A stretch of 64,000 nucleotides of DNA from Skeletonema tropicum (lineage: Eukaryota > Bacillariophyta > Thalassiosirophyceae > Thalassiosirales > Thalassiosiraceae): the NCBI GenBank assembly GCA_037178625.1, contig CM074131.1, positions 4,216,001-4,280,000 of the forward strand. Reading direction: 5' to 3'. Under the pieces are notes generated by a model, which was given only the letters and a program-made list of their open reading frames with translations, had not been told where the DNA came from and searched no databases. This document shows, one piece after another, positions 52,681-62,407 of the stretch (position 1 is the first letter of the stretch; each line of letters starts with the position of its first letter). Made by a program: the position numbers and the translations under genes.

Positions 52681-53252
52681 TAACCTTCTGCACCTCTTCT
52701 AGGTGATCTGGGTTCTAACCTTCTGCACCTCTCCTAGGTGATCTGGGTTCTTAATATGTTTCTAACCTTCTGCACCTCTTCTAGGTGATCTGGGTTCTAA
52801 CCTTCTGCACCTCTCCTAGGTGATCTGGGTTCTTAATATGTTTCTAACCTTCTGCACCTCTTCTAGGTGATCTGGGTTCTAACCTTCTGCACCTCTCCTA
52901 GGTGATCTGGGTTCTTAATATGTTTCTAACCTTCTGCACCTCTTCTAGGTGATCTGGGTTCTAACCTTCTGCACCTCTCCTAGGTGATCTGGGTTCTTAA
53001 TATGTTTCTAACCTTCTGCACCTCTTCTAGGTGATCTGGGTTCTAACCTTCTGCACCTCTCCTAGGTGATCTGGGTTCTTAATATGTTTCTAACCTTCTG
53101 CACCTCTTCTAGGTGATCTGGGTTCTAACCTTCTGCACCTCTCCTAGGTGATCTGGGTTCTAATATGTTTCTAACCTTCTGCACCTCTTCTAGGTGATCT
53201 GGGTTCTAACCTTCTGCACCTCTCCTAGGTGATCTGGGTTCTTAATATGTTT
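52681..53252. repeat. Higher-order minisatellite of seven 82-bp dimers
   Basis: Monomer A (35 bp, with CACCTCTTCTAGGTG) alternates strictly with monomer B (CACCTCTCCTAGGTG plus a 12-base TTAATATGTTTC-type tail). Seven A-B dimers follow each other almost without change. Each monomer can form a 5-bp CACCT/AGGTG hairpin. Confidence 0.9.
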
Positions 53253-53317
53253 CTACGTTCGATTTCTGTTTCCAGCTCCACGTCTCTAGTGGTGCCTATC
53301 CGTCAATAGTTAGTTTG

Positions 53318-53575
53318 GGCCAATTCCTTTTATGCAGACGGGGGCATTCCTCCCCAGCAGGGCCGATTTATTTATCGCCGGCATTCCTCGGCGATGGTTG
53401 TTGATATCCCAGGTGTCCTTACTGGGGGGCCAATTATTATGCCGGCGTCCTCGGCAATTCATTATATCGATATCGAATCTCTTTCCTTCTTGGGGCCAAT
53501 TATTATGCCGGCGTCCTCGGCAATTCATTATATCGATATCGAATCTCTTTCCTTCTTTCCTCCCGCATTCCTCGG
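53318..53575. repeat. Hairpin repeat family, locus 1
   Basis: Units open with GGGCCAATT-like sequence and hold a hairpin with a GCATTCCT or GCGTCCT loop: 53340-53355 (stem GGGG/CCCC), 53374-53395 (ATCGCCG/CGGCGAT), 53440-53456 and 53506-53522 (TGCCG/CGGCA). The last two belong to a ~66-bp direct duplication. The family recurs at 59351-59550. Confidence 0.75.
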
Positions 53576-53764
53576 CAAATTCTTATCGCTCCTCCCAGTC
53601 AAATATAACCTCAGTGAACTGGTTCCATTTCCTCATACTTATTATGTCCGCGTTCCTCCCCGTCGGAGAATAGAATAAATATTGTCATCATTTTCTCCCC
53701 GTATTCTATTCTTTTCGAACGCTGCCATCGTAGATACAGCCGTGAGAATGGCTGTCTGATAAAC

Positions 53765-53938
53765 CGATTCGTTTCTCACACTACGTTAATGATTACGTAA
53801 TATACAAACTAATCAGTACTACTGCGATAACATCAACTAATAATATAATTACATGGTAAGGATACATAACAAGGATAAAGATTGGTGAGAAGTGAGTGAT
53901 CGTCTAAGGGAATGAGACGTTCTGTGCTACACGAAACG
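53765..53938 (-). repeat. Terminal direct repeat, right copy
   Basis: Near-identical to 47012-47186; followed by GAAG. Confidence 0.85.
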
Positions 53939-53942
53939 GAAG

Positions 53943-55200
53943 TACGTGCGATATTGTGAGTTGCTACATACCAGCGAACAATTGTACCTGGCATTCATTG
54001 GGTGGTTTTGTGTACCTTTAGTGAGTTGTGAGTCGTCTAAGAATTCCTTTGTCTGCTATTTCCACATCAATCGGGACAAGGTCCGGTATCAGGCCTATCC
54101 TGAGATTTACCACGGGAACCGATTTACAAATTACAAACAATCACAAAGGGTTAGATTTTTGTGAATAATACATAAGTAGGACATATGTATGTGCTTATGT
54201 ATCGGTTTCTTTATTATTTAGAGTGGAGGGCACGAAAATAGGAAAAAGAGGAGAGAAAAAGATACTTGGAGGCGAATTTCGGTCGCAAGTAAGATATATA
54301 AGTCGCAACTCCCAACTCCCAACTCCCAACTCGCCTGCCTGCTTGCTTCATCCACAATTAAAACCTGAAGATGTACATATCTTACAAGAATCGATGCCTC
54401 GCGCGCCTACTTATTGATTTATGTATCAATGCTCTGAGAAACACCCTTCGCACGACAAGGGCACCGCAAGTTGACGGCCACCTACCATCGGATGAGACTG
54501 CTGATGTACCATCGCCCCCGGTGGAACAAGAGAGCCCTAAATGTGCTAAGAAGAGATAAGAGTTATTCTATGTTGCTATAAAAAGCTATGATTCTGTTTT
54601 TTTTTTCGCATTGCTAGCCGTTTCATTGCTTAAGCGGGCAGCATTGCTTTATTCGATCAATCGAATTGTCTATGGTGCGAGCGAAACGACTGTAACATTC
54701 GTAACGATTCGAACTTTTCGGGTAACGAAATGTAACAATGACGTAAGTACGATACTCCTAACACCTTGCGATAAATTTAAAATTCAAATGAAAATGAATC
54801 GACACAGATCCGTTCGCTAGTTCCCAGATTTTCTTTTTCTGGCGCTTGCGGGTCCCCACTCGCGCCGGTCTTGCGATGACGTCGGAATAATTCACAGGGG
54901 GGAATAAGGGTTACATGGCGATTCGAACAAGAACAAGACAAGCATTTTGTATTGTTGTGTTGAGCAGTGAGAAGGGCCTCTCGGCTCGCCTCTCCTGCCC
55001 CCAGGTGCACCGCTCTCTCGTATCATCTGGTACATTTGCTGAGATTGGCTGTCTCTCAAGCGAAAGATTGGGGATTGGCTTCCGTCGTTGCATGAGTTAG
55101 AGGTGTAGGTAGTTAATATATTTATGTGGCTATAGGAAAGATTTACATATGAGACTGCTGTTAGTTCCAATCAATGTAAAGTTCAAAGCGATCTTGGAGC
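53943..55200. other. Non-coding region
   Basis: No gene supported; frames are short. A short CCCAACT tandem run lies at about 54308-54332. Confidence 0.5.
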
Positions 55201-55440
55201 AGATTCATTGTGTACGTCACACTCAGTGCCAGTGCCATGCATATTTTGTTGCAATTATGGCCCTTGCTCGATCCTCTTCCTCTCTACTAGCCATGTCCTC
55301 CTCCTCTTCCTCCTCCTTGTTGCCTTCCAAGTATTGAATGTTGCCCTCCAATATGAATCCGCTTTAAGCTACAGCTCCAATAGTCGCTACCAAAGAAGTG
55401 ATACTCCACGAATGCTCCTCCCTTCACTCTCAATAAGTAA
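55201..55440 (-). pseudogene. Decayed copy of the 43.7-kb small ORF region
   Basis: Aligns with 43705-43915 along most of its length (GCAGATTCA, CTCAGTGCCA, TCCACGAATGCTCCTCC, AATAGTCGC) but with several indels that break the reading frame. Confidence 0.6.
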
Positions 55441-55527
55441 ATAATTGAACTCATTCGCTGTCATTTCCTCCTCTTGCGGATCAGCTATTGTATCGAAGTG
55501 TAGGATCCATCTTACTATGTCTCCTTT

Positions 55528-56490
55528 TTATTCTAATCTGAGAAAAGACAACACATTTTTAATCACAATATCTGCTCCAGATGTAATGCGTGCCTCACTC
55601 CTTTTACTGCTGCACCGGCAGATTTTAAGCTTTGCTTTCATAGCATTCTCCAGAGAAACTTCTTCGTTCTCTCCAAGCTTGGCCTTCCAGAGGGCAAGCT
55701 CAAGTAGGATTGCTGCCTCCCTCAACCACCGGTAATGCTCAACTCTGTAATGATTCATCTTGTGATAAGCGATTTCGATCCATCTTTTTATTGCCTCGTT
55801 CTTCCCCCCTACAATAGTACCCGTGGCAGGAGTATGAGGAAGAATTTGATTGATTCGATTGATTTCATCATTCATATCATCTCTCCATCTCTCTAGATTC
55901 AAGTAGGATATCATTTCGTGGACCCCCCCAACCAAATCTACTCTCTCAAGATTTTCACAATGATTGAAGACATTGTTGGCAACCATTCCACTTTTCAATG
56001 GCATGGCGATGCGTCTCATTGAATGGCAGTTTGCAAATGCATACTGTTCCATGCGTTCTACTTCTTCTGGAAGGTCCAACTCCATCAATTGTTCACAACC
56101 ATTGAAAGCTCCAGATTCAATGATCCTAACGCTTTTCAGACTCAACTTTTTCAATGACGTGCATTTGTAGAAGGCACCGACCCCAATTGTTTGCAATTTT
56201 CTGCCGAGTTCCACTTCTATCAAACCTGTACAGTTGTAGAATGCGTTACTACGAAGGATCTTGGCGCCTGTCAACTTTAAGCTTCGTAGAGAGCAGCAGC
56301 CAGGAAACGCCCATTTTCCAACCCTTGATACATTATCATGAAAAGAAATACCCACCAGACGAGTACATTGATTAAAGGCGTAGTCGGGAATGTCATCGAT
56401 GGATTCGCTTACGCAGGCGTTAATTATGTGTTGAGGAGCTCGTCCGCCCGTGTAGACAAAAATCTCTGTAGTATCTGCTTGATCCGCCAT
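55528..56490 (-). CDS. BspA-like LRR_5 protein
   Basis: 320 residues, ATG at 56490. From about residue 15 to 190 there are consecutive LRR_5 repeats of the type (A/S)FxxCxxLxxhxhxxxhxxIGxxAF (DYAFNQCTRLVGISFHDN, NAFYNCTGLIEVELGRKLQT, GAFYKCTSLKKLSL, YAFANCHSMRRIAM). The C-terminal 100 residues are helical (YRVEHYRWLREAAILLELAL), with a pair of Cys and a hydrophobic end (IVIKNVLSFLRLE). No signal peptide, so probably intracellular. Such genes form large families in centric diatoms; function unknown. Its 5' part is duplicated at 61018-61185 and its 3' part resembles 1-395. Confidence 0.85.
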   Translation of the reverse strand: MADQADTTEIFVYTGGRAPQHIINACVSESIDDIPDYAFNQCTRLVGISFHDNVSRVGKWAFPGCCSLRSLKLTGAKILRSNAFYNCTGLIEVELGRKLQTIGVGAFYKCTSLKKLSLKSVRIIESGAFNGCEQLMELDLPEEVERMEQYAFANCHSMRRIAMPLKSGMVANNVFNHCENLERVDLVGGVHEMISYLNLERWRDDMNDEINRINQILPHTPATGTIVGGKNEAIKRWIEIAYHKMNHYRVEHYRWLREAAILLELALWKAKLGENEEVSLENAMKAKLKICRCSSKRSEARITSGADIVIKNVLSFLRLE

Positions 56491-57817
56491 CTCATTATCC
56501 TAATGACGATAACCTGCTTGAAATATTATTGGTATTGTAAGAAGTCAATGCAATGCATTATACTTATGTCTACTTCGCTCATCCTTTAGCCGAAGAGGTA
56601 AGTAGGAATGATGAAGAATTATGACTGACGCGACGATGACGCATCCTCCGATGGACGGAGATGATGACGTCATGGCATGCTTTTTGGCTCTTAAACTTGA
56701 ACTTCACTCGGTACTCGAATTGAGCAGCGAGGAGCGAGCGAGCTCACAAAATCAATTCTGTCGGGATGATTGATGCTTACTTAGCGTTTCTATTTTGCAT
56801 GAATGAGAGGTGTAGAGGTAGAGTGTAGTTACAAGAAATGTAAAATATTTATGACATGAACTTAGTGATCTTGATCCGCCCTCTTCAGAGATGTTCCCAG
56901 ATGTAAATTGTTTATGGCACTGCTTTTCTAAGTCCAATTCCAATGCTAGCTTGATCTCTAGTTATGCTAATCCCTCTTGAGATTCACTCAACAAGTGTGT
57001 ACGTCACGCTCAGTTCCAATACTTATCACTCGCTTGATCATGATCATCCTCTTTTCTACTGCTACATTCAATCCTCCCATATAATGCATTGCTGCTATGC
57101 TACCACCCAATAAACGTCAGGTCAAGAAACCCTTCGTAATTTCTAAAGCTCGACACACCCAGACCTATTTTACTAACCTTGGATGATTTTGGAAAAGCGT
57201 AGCTTCGATTGTCTTCGTATCCGCTTCGGCCGGTTGTGATTCAAAGGTTGAGTTGGTGAAATTTCCTGAGATGCTTAGGAGAAAGATATTCATGAAGCTT
57301 GGGCTGCTCTGCGTATTGTACAATGCACGCCAAGAAAGAGATATGAGTAGTACAGAAGCCAAGGCGAACGTCTGGGTGCGATCTGGGAAATAATAGCTAC
57401 TGCAGCACATGTTCGTTATCACTTAGTGTAGATAATGTCGCCTCTTGAGGGCCCACCAGACGTACTTTAAAATTTCTGTTACATATAAGCCAAGGCGAAC
57501 GTCTAATTCTAAAGACATGGCACTCTCTAGTCTCTAGCTCTATGTAATTAAGCTAATATCTCCTCTCTAGAGAGATGGATTACTACTACTTCAAGAATGA
57601 TTAACAATTCTGCTGCACTGGAGCTGGAGGGTAGAACAGCAGCAGATGCACGCAGCAACGCTTCCAAAGAGAGGCCGACACGAGATTAAAAGAACTCTGC
57701 AAGTCTGCTAACACAAGTCTGCACTTGTTTAAGTGTAGTGCAAGGGAATGTGTCCATCGGTATAAATTGCATCGTCGGGCCCCCTTAAAATGGTCATGTC
57801 AATCAGGGCAGTCATCA
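56491..57817. other. Intergenic region inside duplication copy A
   Basis: Upstream of the LRR_5 gene and downstream of the TFIIS-domain fragment. A minus-strand frame (57165-57422) and its relative in copy B (61912-62118) share a middle stretch, but their ends differ and neither resembles a known protein, so they are not called. Confidence 0.5.
57356..57504. mobile_element. 113-bp insertion with an 18-bp target duplication
   Basis: AAGCCAAGGCGAACGTCT occurs at 57356-57373 and 57487-57504, flanking 113 bp absent from copy B, where the same 18 bases occur once (about 62089-62106). Long target duplication fits target-primed insertion of a short retroelement; no poly(A) is visible. Confidence 0.75.
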
Positions 57818-58253
57818 TTATTTCCGTTTCTTCCCACCACCACCACCACCACCTCTACTCTTCGCCGCCATCTTCTGCTGTAACGATGAAAACTTTCCCG
57901 TCGATTTTCCAGTAGCATTCGATACGGAGGGTAATTTCATCGTTTTACCATTCTGCAACGATAACTGAACTTGAGCCTGTCCCTTATTTCCCATACCAAC
58001 TTTCCGAACTCCACTTTTACTACCAGCCGCACTTGCGACCGAGTTGCCACAGGAAGATTTGGCCCATTTGGCTGCCACCTTGGACGTTTGCCGTATTTGT
58101 GATACCTTAGATGATGATGATGATACTGATGTACTTCCAGTGCCAATGAGGCTACGTTGTTTTTGTATTGCGCGCATTCCTTTGGATTTGTTTAGTATTG
58201 CCCCGTGACGTGCCATTTTTCGTTCCCCTGCAATACTGGCGAGAGTTGCTTTT
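57818..58253 (-). pseudogene. 3' fragment of the TFIIS-domain gene
   Basis: Near-identical to the last ~145 codons of the gene at 62408 (ATLASIAGERKMARH, KGMRAIQKQRSLIGTG, GGGGGGGKKRK end), including the same stop. Homology ends at 58253. The frame can be opened slightly further but has no ATG, so this is a truncated duplicate. Confidence 0.8.
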
Positions 58254-61006
58254 AACATTCTATCCACATTGTCTCCGAAAAGATCCGGATAGACCCTCAA
58301 ACCTCAAAAAAGGCCCGCTGAAAATGATACTATTCAACGTGGGAATTAGTATCCCAGGTTGTTCAGAGAACCCAAAGCCCTTTATGTGTACTTAAATATT
58401 ATGCACTGACGGCGGACGTCATCAGCCAAAAAGTTATTCAAATGACGTTCGGCTCTCAATTATACGATGAAAATGCATTGGCGAAGTCATGTGTGTCATT
58501 TTTGTCGGAAGGAAGTTTCAATACATACTATCACACTCTGCTCGGCTGCACTCTATCTGCACTCTTGATACTCTTTGATGAAAGCAACAAGTATAGACGA
58601 GGACGATATGATCGAGTGATGGTTATTGGAAGAGAGCGTGACATACACACTTGTTGAGTGGATCTCAAGAGTGATAGCATAAGATCAAGCTAGCAGTGGA
58701 ATTGGACTTATTATTTACATCTGACAAACATGAGACAAATTATCATTCATACGACCTAGGAGACGAAAACGCCAATTCCCAATCATCCCGTCTCTCTATC
58801 TCTAGAGAGAGAGGCGGCAAATAATGTGCCATAAGACACGCGACGGCGATGGTCGCAACTTGAGAGAAGGCCCTGCTGGACTGCTCAAACTAAACTTGCC
58901 GTATTTGTTCCTCCCTGCTAGTGAAGGCCTACCGTCAAGAGTCTCTGCTTGGTCCGAGTTGCGGTGGATGTATGGACGCTGGCTGTGTAGCTTTTGATAC
59001 GCCTTGCGAAGAGAGTGCCTCTACATGAACTACAAAGCACTGTTTTTAGAGATAGGAAACAAAACAAAGATTCATTAGAGAGTGTTGGTACAAAGAGACA
59101 TCAGACAAACAAAACAAAGATTTAAAAATGTTGGTGGAGCTGCTTTTCAACGAGATCGAACGGTAGTTTAGCGACGGATTTATGGTCTAGCAAACCCTAA
59201 AGGAACTGTGCCAATCTTTCCCTGAGGAGGACGGACACTCTGTTTAAGCCTCTCAGCACCTCCGAAGGCCGCCGTGACCAACCTTGGAAACCGACCGTTA
59301 CTATCTCTCTCGGAACCCCAAATCGAGTACACCCGAAGGCGTAAAGAAAAGCTGGGCCAATTTGATTAATCGCCGGCATTCCTCGGCGATGGGCCTTATT
59401 TCTATAGCACCGGCTTTGCCTCGGTGCTGGGACTGAGCCCAGGGCCAATTTGTATAGCACCGGCTTCCACGGTGCTGGGCCAATTTATATAGCACCGGCT
59501 TCCACGGTGCTGGGCCAATTTGTATAGCGCCGGCTTTCCTCGGCGCTGAAGTTGTTGCTCAATCAGCCATCAAATTCGGACAGGGGATCATGAATCGGTT
59601 GTTACTCACCTGTAATCATCGGTCATCGGCTGCAGTCGTTAGCGGCGGTGCCTGCTTCAAGGCGGCGGCGATGCTTGCGGGTGAACGTTGGTTGGAAGGC
59701 GGCGGTAGCATAGCAAGCGGCCGGCCAGCGGAAGGCGGAGAATTGGCCGACATGGTGGTTTGGTAGCGAATGATGTTGACAGTTTCCGAAATGAAAAATT
59801 ATGAGCTCTGCAAGCAGCGGCAAGTGGCTTGAGACAGCGATTTGCCATGCATGATTGAATGAATGGCTGTGAGAGCTCTTCATGATGCCGTCTGTCGGCA
59901 TGATTGAATGAAAGCTCTGAGAGCTTTTGGTCGGCATGATTGAATTAACGGCAGAAGAGATGCGGTTCGGTCGTTGATTTTTTGTGAGTGATTTTGGTGG
60001 ACAATTCGAGTACCGAGTGATGTTAAAGTTCAAGTTGGTACGAGAAAAGAAGTCTTGGTCTTACTTAAGTATTTTTTATTATACACGACAGCAAATGAAA
60101 GCCAAGCAAACGCACATTCTTAGCTGCTATTACACGAGACGTATACATTCTGCAGCTTTTTTGTAGAAGGAGATAGTTTGTATCTCGGGCCTGATCAAAA
60201 TGGCACAATAATTATCCTCTGCAGCTGTGTAGAGTCGTTCTTCGTTACCGATACTGCTACTGCGTATGAGAGAGTTATTTTCACACCGTTCCATGGCTTG
60301 CAGAGCCTCCAATGCTCGAAGTTCATTCATCATTCCCTCTGCTTTAGTGGAAGATGGAAGAAACTAACAACTGACAAAAATACCACGTGGCACAATGATG
60401 GATGGATGCAGCTGACTGACTTCTTTGTGGATGAATGCGGCTGGTGTGAGTCGTTGGTCTTCGTCTCTTGAGATTTAGATAGTGAATTCTGACAAATTTG
60501 CTGCGCCAATGATGTGTCGTCCGATTACCGTTCATTGATATGATGTCACAAATGAATCCACGTTGCAAGGATCAACCTTGCTTTTAGTATGCTGTTCGTA
60601 AGACACAAGGATTCACCTTCGTGTGATGGCCAATTAAAGCATATACAACTACAATATTGCGGCGTCAAGCTTCATCTAATGATCGATTCAAATTCAAGCA
60701 CAACATCCATCGGCAAGGCTGCCAACTGCTGCTCTTGTAATGTAGGCGTCATCAGTCAAAAAGACATTCAAATGACGTTCGGTTCTCAATTATATCCTGA
60801 CCGGGATGAACCTGGCCGCAGAGCAGAGGAGAGACGAAGAAGGGGCTGTGGTTCGTTGCGTTGGTGTGGTTGTTGGTTTGTGTGCTAGATACAATAGAGG
60901 TGTGAAGTCACTCACTGCCCAAAATTAACTCCTACATAACTCGGTTTATACCGTTGGTTCGGTGGTTTCGGTGTCTCTTGCTAACCTGAGCACGAGCTGA
61001 CGTTAT
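58254..61006. other. Spacer between the two copies of the duplication
   Basis: No supported gene. Contains the hairpin minisatellite at 59351-59550, a CGGCATGATTGAATxAA repeat with GAGAGCT words at about 59848-59945, and two related ~60-bp stretches around CAAATGACGTTCGG (58436 and 60769). Confidence 0.5.
59351..59550. repeat. Hairpin repeat family, locus 2 (five units)
   Basis: Five units, the last three spaced 35 bp. Stems of 7 bp: 59369-59390 (ATCGCCG/CGGCGAT); 59406-59428, 59456-59476 and 59491-59511 (AGCACCG/CGGTGCT); 59526-59547 (AGCGCCG/CGGCGCT). Loops are GC(A/T)TTCCT-like or GCTTCCA. Changes in one arm are always matched in the other. Confidence 0.9.
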
Positions 61007-61017
61007 CATTTTTCCAA

Positions 61018-61185
61018 TCCTCGATACATTATCATGAAAGAAATACCCACCAGACGAGTACATTGATTAAAGGCGTAGTCGGGAATGTCATCGATGGATT
61101 CGCTTACGCAGGCGTTAATTATGTGTTGAGGAGCTCGTCCGCCCGTGTAGACAAAAATCTCTGTAGTATCTGCTTGATCCGCCAT
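61018..61185 (-). pseudogene. 5' fragment of the LRR_5 gene
   Basis: Matches the first ~55 codons of the gene at 55528-56490, including the ATG context, with a one-base loss near 61040. The rest of the gene is missing. Confidence 0.8.
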
Positions 61186-62407
61186 CCATTATCCTAATGA
61201 CGATAACCTGCTTGAAATATTATTGGTATTGTAAGAAGTCAATGCAATGCATTATACTTATGTCTACTTCGCTCATCCTTTAGCCAAGCCAAGCCAAGGA
61301 GCAAGAGGAATGATGAAGAATGATGCCTGACGCGACGATGACGCATCACTCCGATGGACGGAGATGATGAGCATGCTTTTTGGCTCTTAAACTTGAACTT
61401 CACTCGGTACTCGAATTGAGCAGCGAGGAGCGAGCGAGCTCACAAAATCAATTCTATCGGGATGATTGGTGCTTACTTAGCGTTTCTATTTTGCATGAAT
61501 GAGAGGTGTAGAGGTAGAGTGTAGTTACAAGAAATGTAAAATATTTATGACATGAACTTAGTGATCTTGATCTTATTGTAGCCCTCTTCAGAGATGTTCC
61601 CAGATGTATATTGTTTCTGGCACTGCTTTTCAAAGTCCAATTCCAATGCTAGCTTGATCTCTAGTTATGCTAATCCCTCTTGAGATTCACTCAACAAGTG
61701 TGTACGTCACGCTCAGTTCCAATACTTATCACTCGCTTGATCATGATCATCCTCTTTTCTACTGCTACATTCAATCCTCCCATATAATGCAATGCTGCAA
61801 TGCTACCACCCAATAAACGTCAGGTCAAGAAACCCTTCGTAATTTCTAAAGCTCGACACACCCACACCTATTTCACTAACCTTGGATCATTTTGGAAAAG
61901 CTCTTAGATTGCTACAAGGGTAAAGGAGGCGAGGTAGCTTCAATTGTCTTCGTATCCGCTTCGGCCGGTTGTGATTCAAAGGTTGAGTTGGTGAAATTTC
62001 CTGAGATACTTGGGAGAAAGATATTCATGAAGCTTGGGCTGCTCTGCGTATTGTACAATGCATGCCAAGAAAGAGAGATAAAGCACAGAAGCCAAGGCGA
62101 ACGTCTAATTCTAAACACTCTATCTCTATATGATTAAGCTAATATCTCCTCTCTAGAGAGAAGAATTACTACTATTTCAAGACTGATTAACAATTCTGCT
62201 GCACTGGAGCTGGAAGGTAGAACAGCAGCAGATGCACGACAGCAACGCTTCCAAAGAGAGGCCGACACGAGATTAAAAGAACTCTGCAAGTCTGCTAACA
62301 CAAGTCTCTGCACTTGTTTAAGTGTAGTGCAAGGGAATGTGTCCATCGGTATAAATTGCATCGTCGGGCCCCCTTAAAATGGTCATGTCAATCAGGGGCA
62401 GTCATCA
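61186..62407. other. Intergenic region inside duplication copy B
   Basis: No gene supported. It holds the unoccupied site of the 113-bp insertion of copy A and the sequence downstream of the TFIIS-domain gene. Confidence 0.5.

Larger units (their letters stand above)
47012..53938 (-). mobile_element. 6.9-kb element bounded by 175-bp direct repeats, type uncertain
   Basis: About 175 bp (CGATTCGTTTC...CACGAAACG) are repeated almost perfectly at 47012-47186 and 53765-53938. Outside both copies is GAAG (47008-47011 and 53939-53942), while the inner flanks do not match, as expected of one inserted unit with LTRs and a 4-bp target duplication. The termini are CG...CG, not TG...CA. The interior is strongly C/T-rich on the plus strand, so a transcript would more likely come from the minus strand. 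No reverse transcriptase or integrase was recognised. It lies about 150 bp upstream of the LRR gene start. Confidence 0.55.
56311..58253. repeat. Segmental duplication, copy A
   Basis: Aligned with 61007-62839. Covers the 5' part of the LRR_5 gene, the intergenic region and the 3' part of the TFIIS-domain gene. Longer than copy B mainly because of the 113-bp insertion at 57374-57486 and other small indels. Confidence 0.9.

Noticed and set aside
47012..53938. The two 175-bp direct repeats as independent small inverted-repeat elements
   Set aside because: Neither has its own flanking duplication, while the outer flanks (GAAG) match each other; kept as one element with moderate confidence.
57165..57422. 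Paired minus-strand frames in duplication copies A and B as a small gene
   Set aside because: Similarity is explained by recent duplication of the DNA; one copy has a 113-bp insertion, ends differ, and no family matches.
59623..60033. 136-codon minus-strand ORF
   Set aside because: His/Ser/Asn-rich frame over repeats of CGGCATGATTGAAT; no start-context or family support.
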